Source: Lysobacteraceae bacterium PS02340
Lineage (GTDB): Bacteria > Pseudomonadota > Gammaproteobacteria > Xanthomonadales > Xanthomonadaceae
Direction of reading: 5' to 3'
NCBI GenBank assembly: GCA_029959605.1
Contig: JASCOC010000002.1
Coordinates: 229,209-293,208, forward strand
Length of the DNA: 64,000 nucleotides
Numbering within the stretch: position 1 is the stretch's first letter; the number at the start of each line of letters is the position of its first letter. Made by a program: the position numbers and the translations under genes. Under the pieces are notes generated by a model. The model made no database searches and had not been told where the DNA came from. It worked only from the letters and a program-made list of their open reading frames with translations. Positions 63,670 through 64,000 of the stretch are shown here, in pieces.

Positions 63670-63835
63670 GCGGGCTTTAGTGGCCTCTTGGCGCCCGTCA
63701 GGGCGCGATGGATGACGGATAGCGTGTCATGCGATACGCGAAATTTCCATCGCAAGCGGTTGATTCCACAAGCACGGAGCGCCGCTCGCGCGCGCAAGCG
63801 GTCAGTATAGCGAGAGTTCCGGTGCGGTGAATTCC
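63670..63835 (-). promoter_or_regulatory. smc upstream region with candidate -10
   Basis: The minus strand carries TATACT at plus-strand 63804-63809, five of six consensus positions, which would give a leader of about 130 bases before smc. I see no clear -35 and no gene in this stretch. Confidence 0.35.
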
Positions 63836-63966
63836 CAGCCCTTATCCCTCTGGAAGAGGGTGCCCAAAGGGCGGATGCGGGTGCTTCAAGACCGTCCACC
63901 TGGAACGCCACCCCTCACCCGACGCGCTTCGCGCGTCGCCCTCTCCCAGAGGGAGGGGTGTGGGTG
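63836..63966. repeat. dispersed repeat element of the CCCTCTCCC type
   Basis: Contains a palindrome GACGCGC-TTC-GCGCGTC (63921-63937), CACCCCTCACCC on its left, and CCCTCTCCC-AGAGGGAGGGG on its right. A second, shorter module (ATCCCTC-TGGA-AGAGGG, then GCCC-AAA-GGGC) precedes it. The whole is a mosaic of inverted pieces related to the element at 58781-58878. There is no gene here. Confidence 0.65.
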
Positions 63967-63970
63967 CGGT

Positions 63971-63999
63971 CTGTTATACACATATGACGCAGCCGACGA
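63971..63999 (+). other. degraded Nextera/Tn5 adapter sequence at the contig end
   Basis: CTGT, TATACACAT, TGACGC and GCCGACGA occur in the order and almost the spacing of the Illumina Nextera read-1 adapter (reverse complement of the mosaic end plus primer): a CTCT is missing and two bases differ (63984 and 63991). Twenty-seven bases match. This is read-through adapter left in the assembly, not genome sequence. Confidence 0.85.
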
Positions 64000-64000
64000 T

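Noticed and set aside
60277..63810. 1177-codon open frame antisense to smc
   Set aside because: Shadow frame; smc is certain and the antisense translation is Arg/Leu/Gln/Ala-rich without motifs.
63836..64000. Transposon or insertion-sequence end at the right edge
   Set aside because: The Tn5 mosaic-end-like bases match the Nextera library adapter including the primer part, so they are technical. The remainder is a dispersed repeat without a transposase.

Overview
The window looks like chromosome of a high-GC gammaproteobacterium of the Xanthomonadaceae/Lysobacteraceae (Lysobacter, Luteimonas or Stenotrophomonas type). The pointers are a methionine synthase split into two genes behind an ArsR-methyltransferase fusion, a PilH-type regulator, a very long NAD-dependent glutamate dehydrogenase, a YtrA-type GntR/ABC operon, a GyrA with Gln at position 83, and dispersed short palindromes of a kind common in this family. 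Genus is inferred from gene content, not from a marker gene. I saw no rRNA, tRNA, CRISPR, transposase, integrase or prophage genes. Coding density is high and most genes are housekeeping.

Layout. 1-8.8 kb: edge-truncated 5'-nucleotidase, exported alpha/beta hydrolase, NAD kinase, giant NAD-glutamate dehydrogenase and acyl-CoA dehydrogenase. 9.0-13.7 kb: ArsR-methyltransferase fusion plus split metH, three genes linked by 4-base overlaps under a promoter that runs into a 26-bp palindrome. 13.8-19.5 kb: exported amidohydrolase, outer-membrane protein, DUF2058, SlyX, two tandem exported FKBP isomerases and a glutathione peroxidase. 19.6-24.7 kb: a seven-gene operon (small exported protein, YtrA-like GntR, ABC ATPase, permease, two paralogous exported proteins around a GSGD-repeat protein), closed by a strong terminator. 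24.7-31.1 kb: fumC, purB, DUF3060 lipoprotein, VOC protein, ribosomal oxygenase and a two-domain GNAT. 31.3-37.0 kb: sucA-sucB-lpd. 37.1-42.0 kb: LOG protein, frameshifted GIY-YIG gene, YhdH-type oxidoreductase, PilH, CbpA, Hsp20, peroxiredoxin. 42.1-49.6 kb: PBP1C and alpha-2-macroglobulin, a periplasmic surveillance pair. 49.7-56.2 kb: gyrA, mtnA, MarR regulator, S41 protease, epmA. 56.2-63.7 kb: smc-zipA-(FosX-like)-ligA-epmA, one minus-strand run. 63.7-64.0 kb: repeat-rich DNA ending in bases that match a degraded Nextera/Tn5 sequencing adapter, so the window almost certainly stops at a contig end.

How the genes work together. Central carbon metabolism is represented by the 2-oxoglutarate dehydrogenase operon, fumarase and glutamate dehydrogenase, which feeds 2-oxoglutarate to SucA. 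Methyl-cycle genes are metH with its regulator and mtnA. Envelope functions dominate the rest: FKBPs, PBP1C/A2M, the YtrA operon, several lipoproteins and ZipA. The most interesting items are the YtrA operon and its operator, the palindrome over the metH regulator start, and a FosX-like gene inside the zipA-ligA run whose C-terminal tail is encoded by a dispersed repeat.
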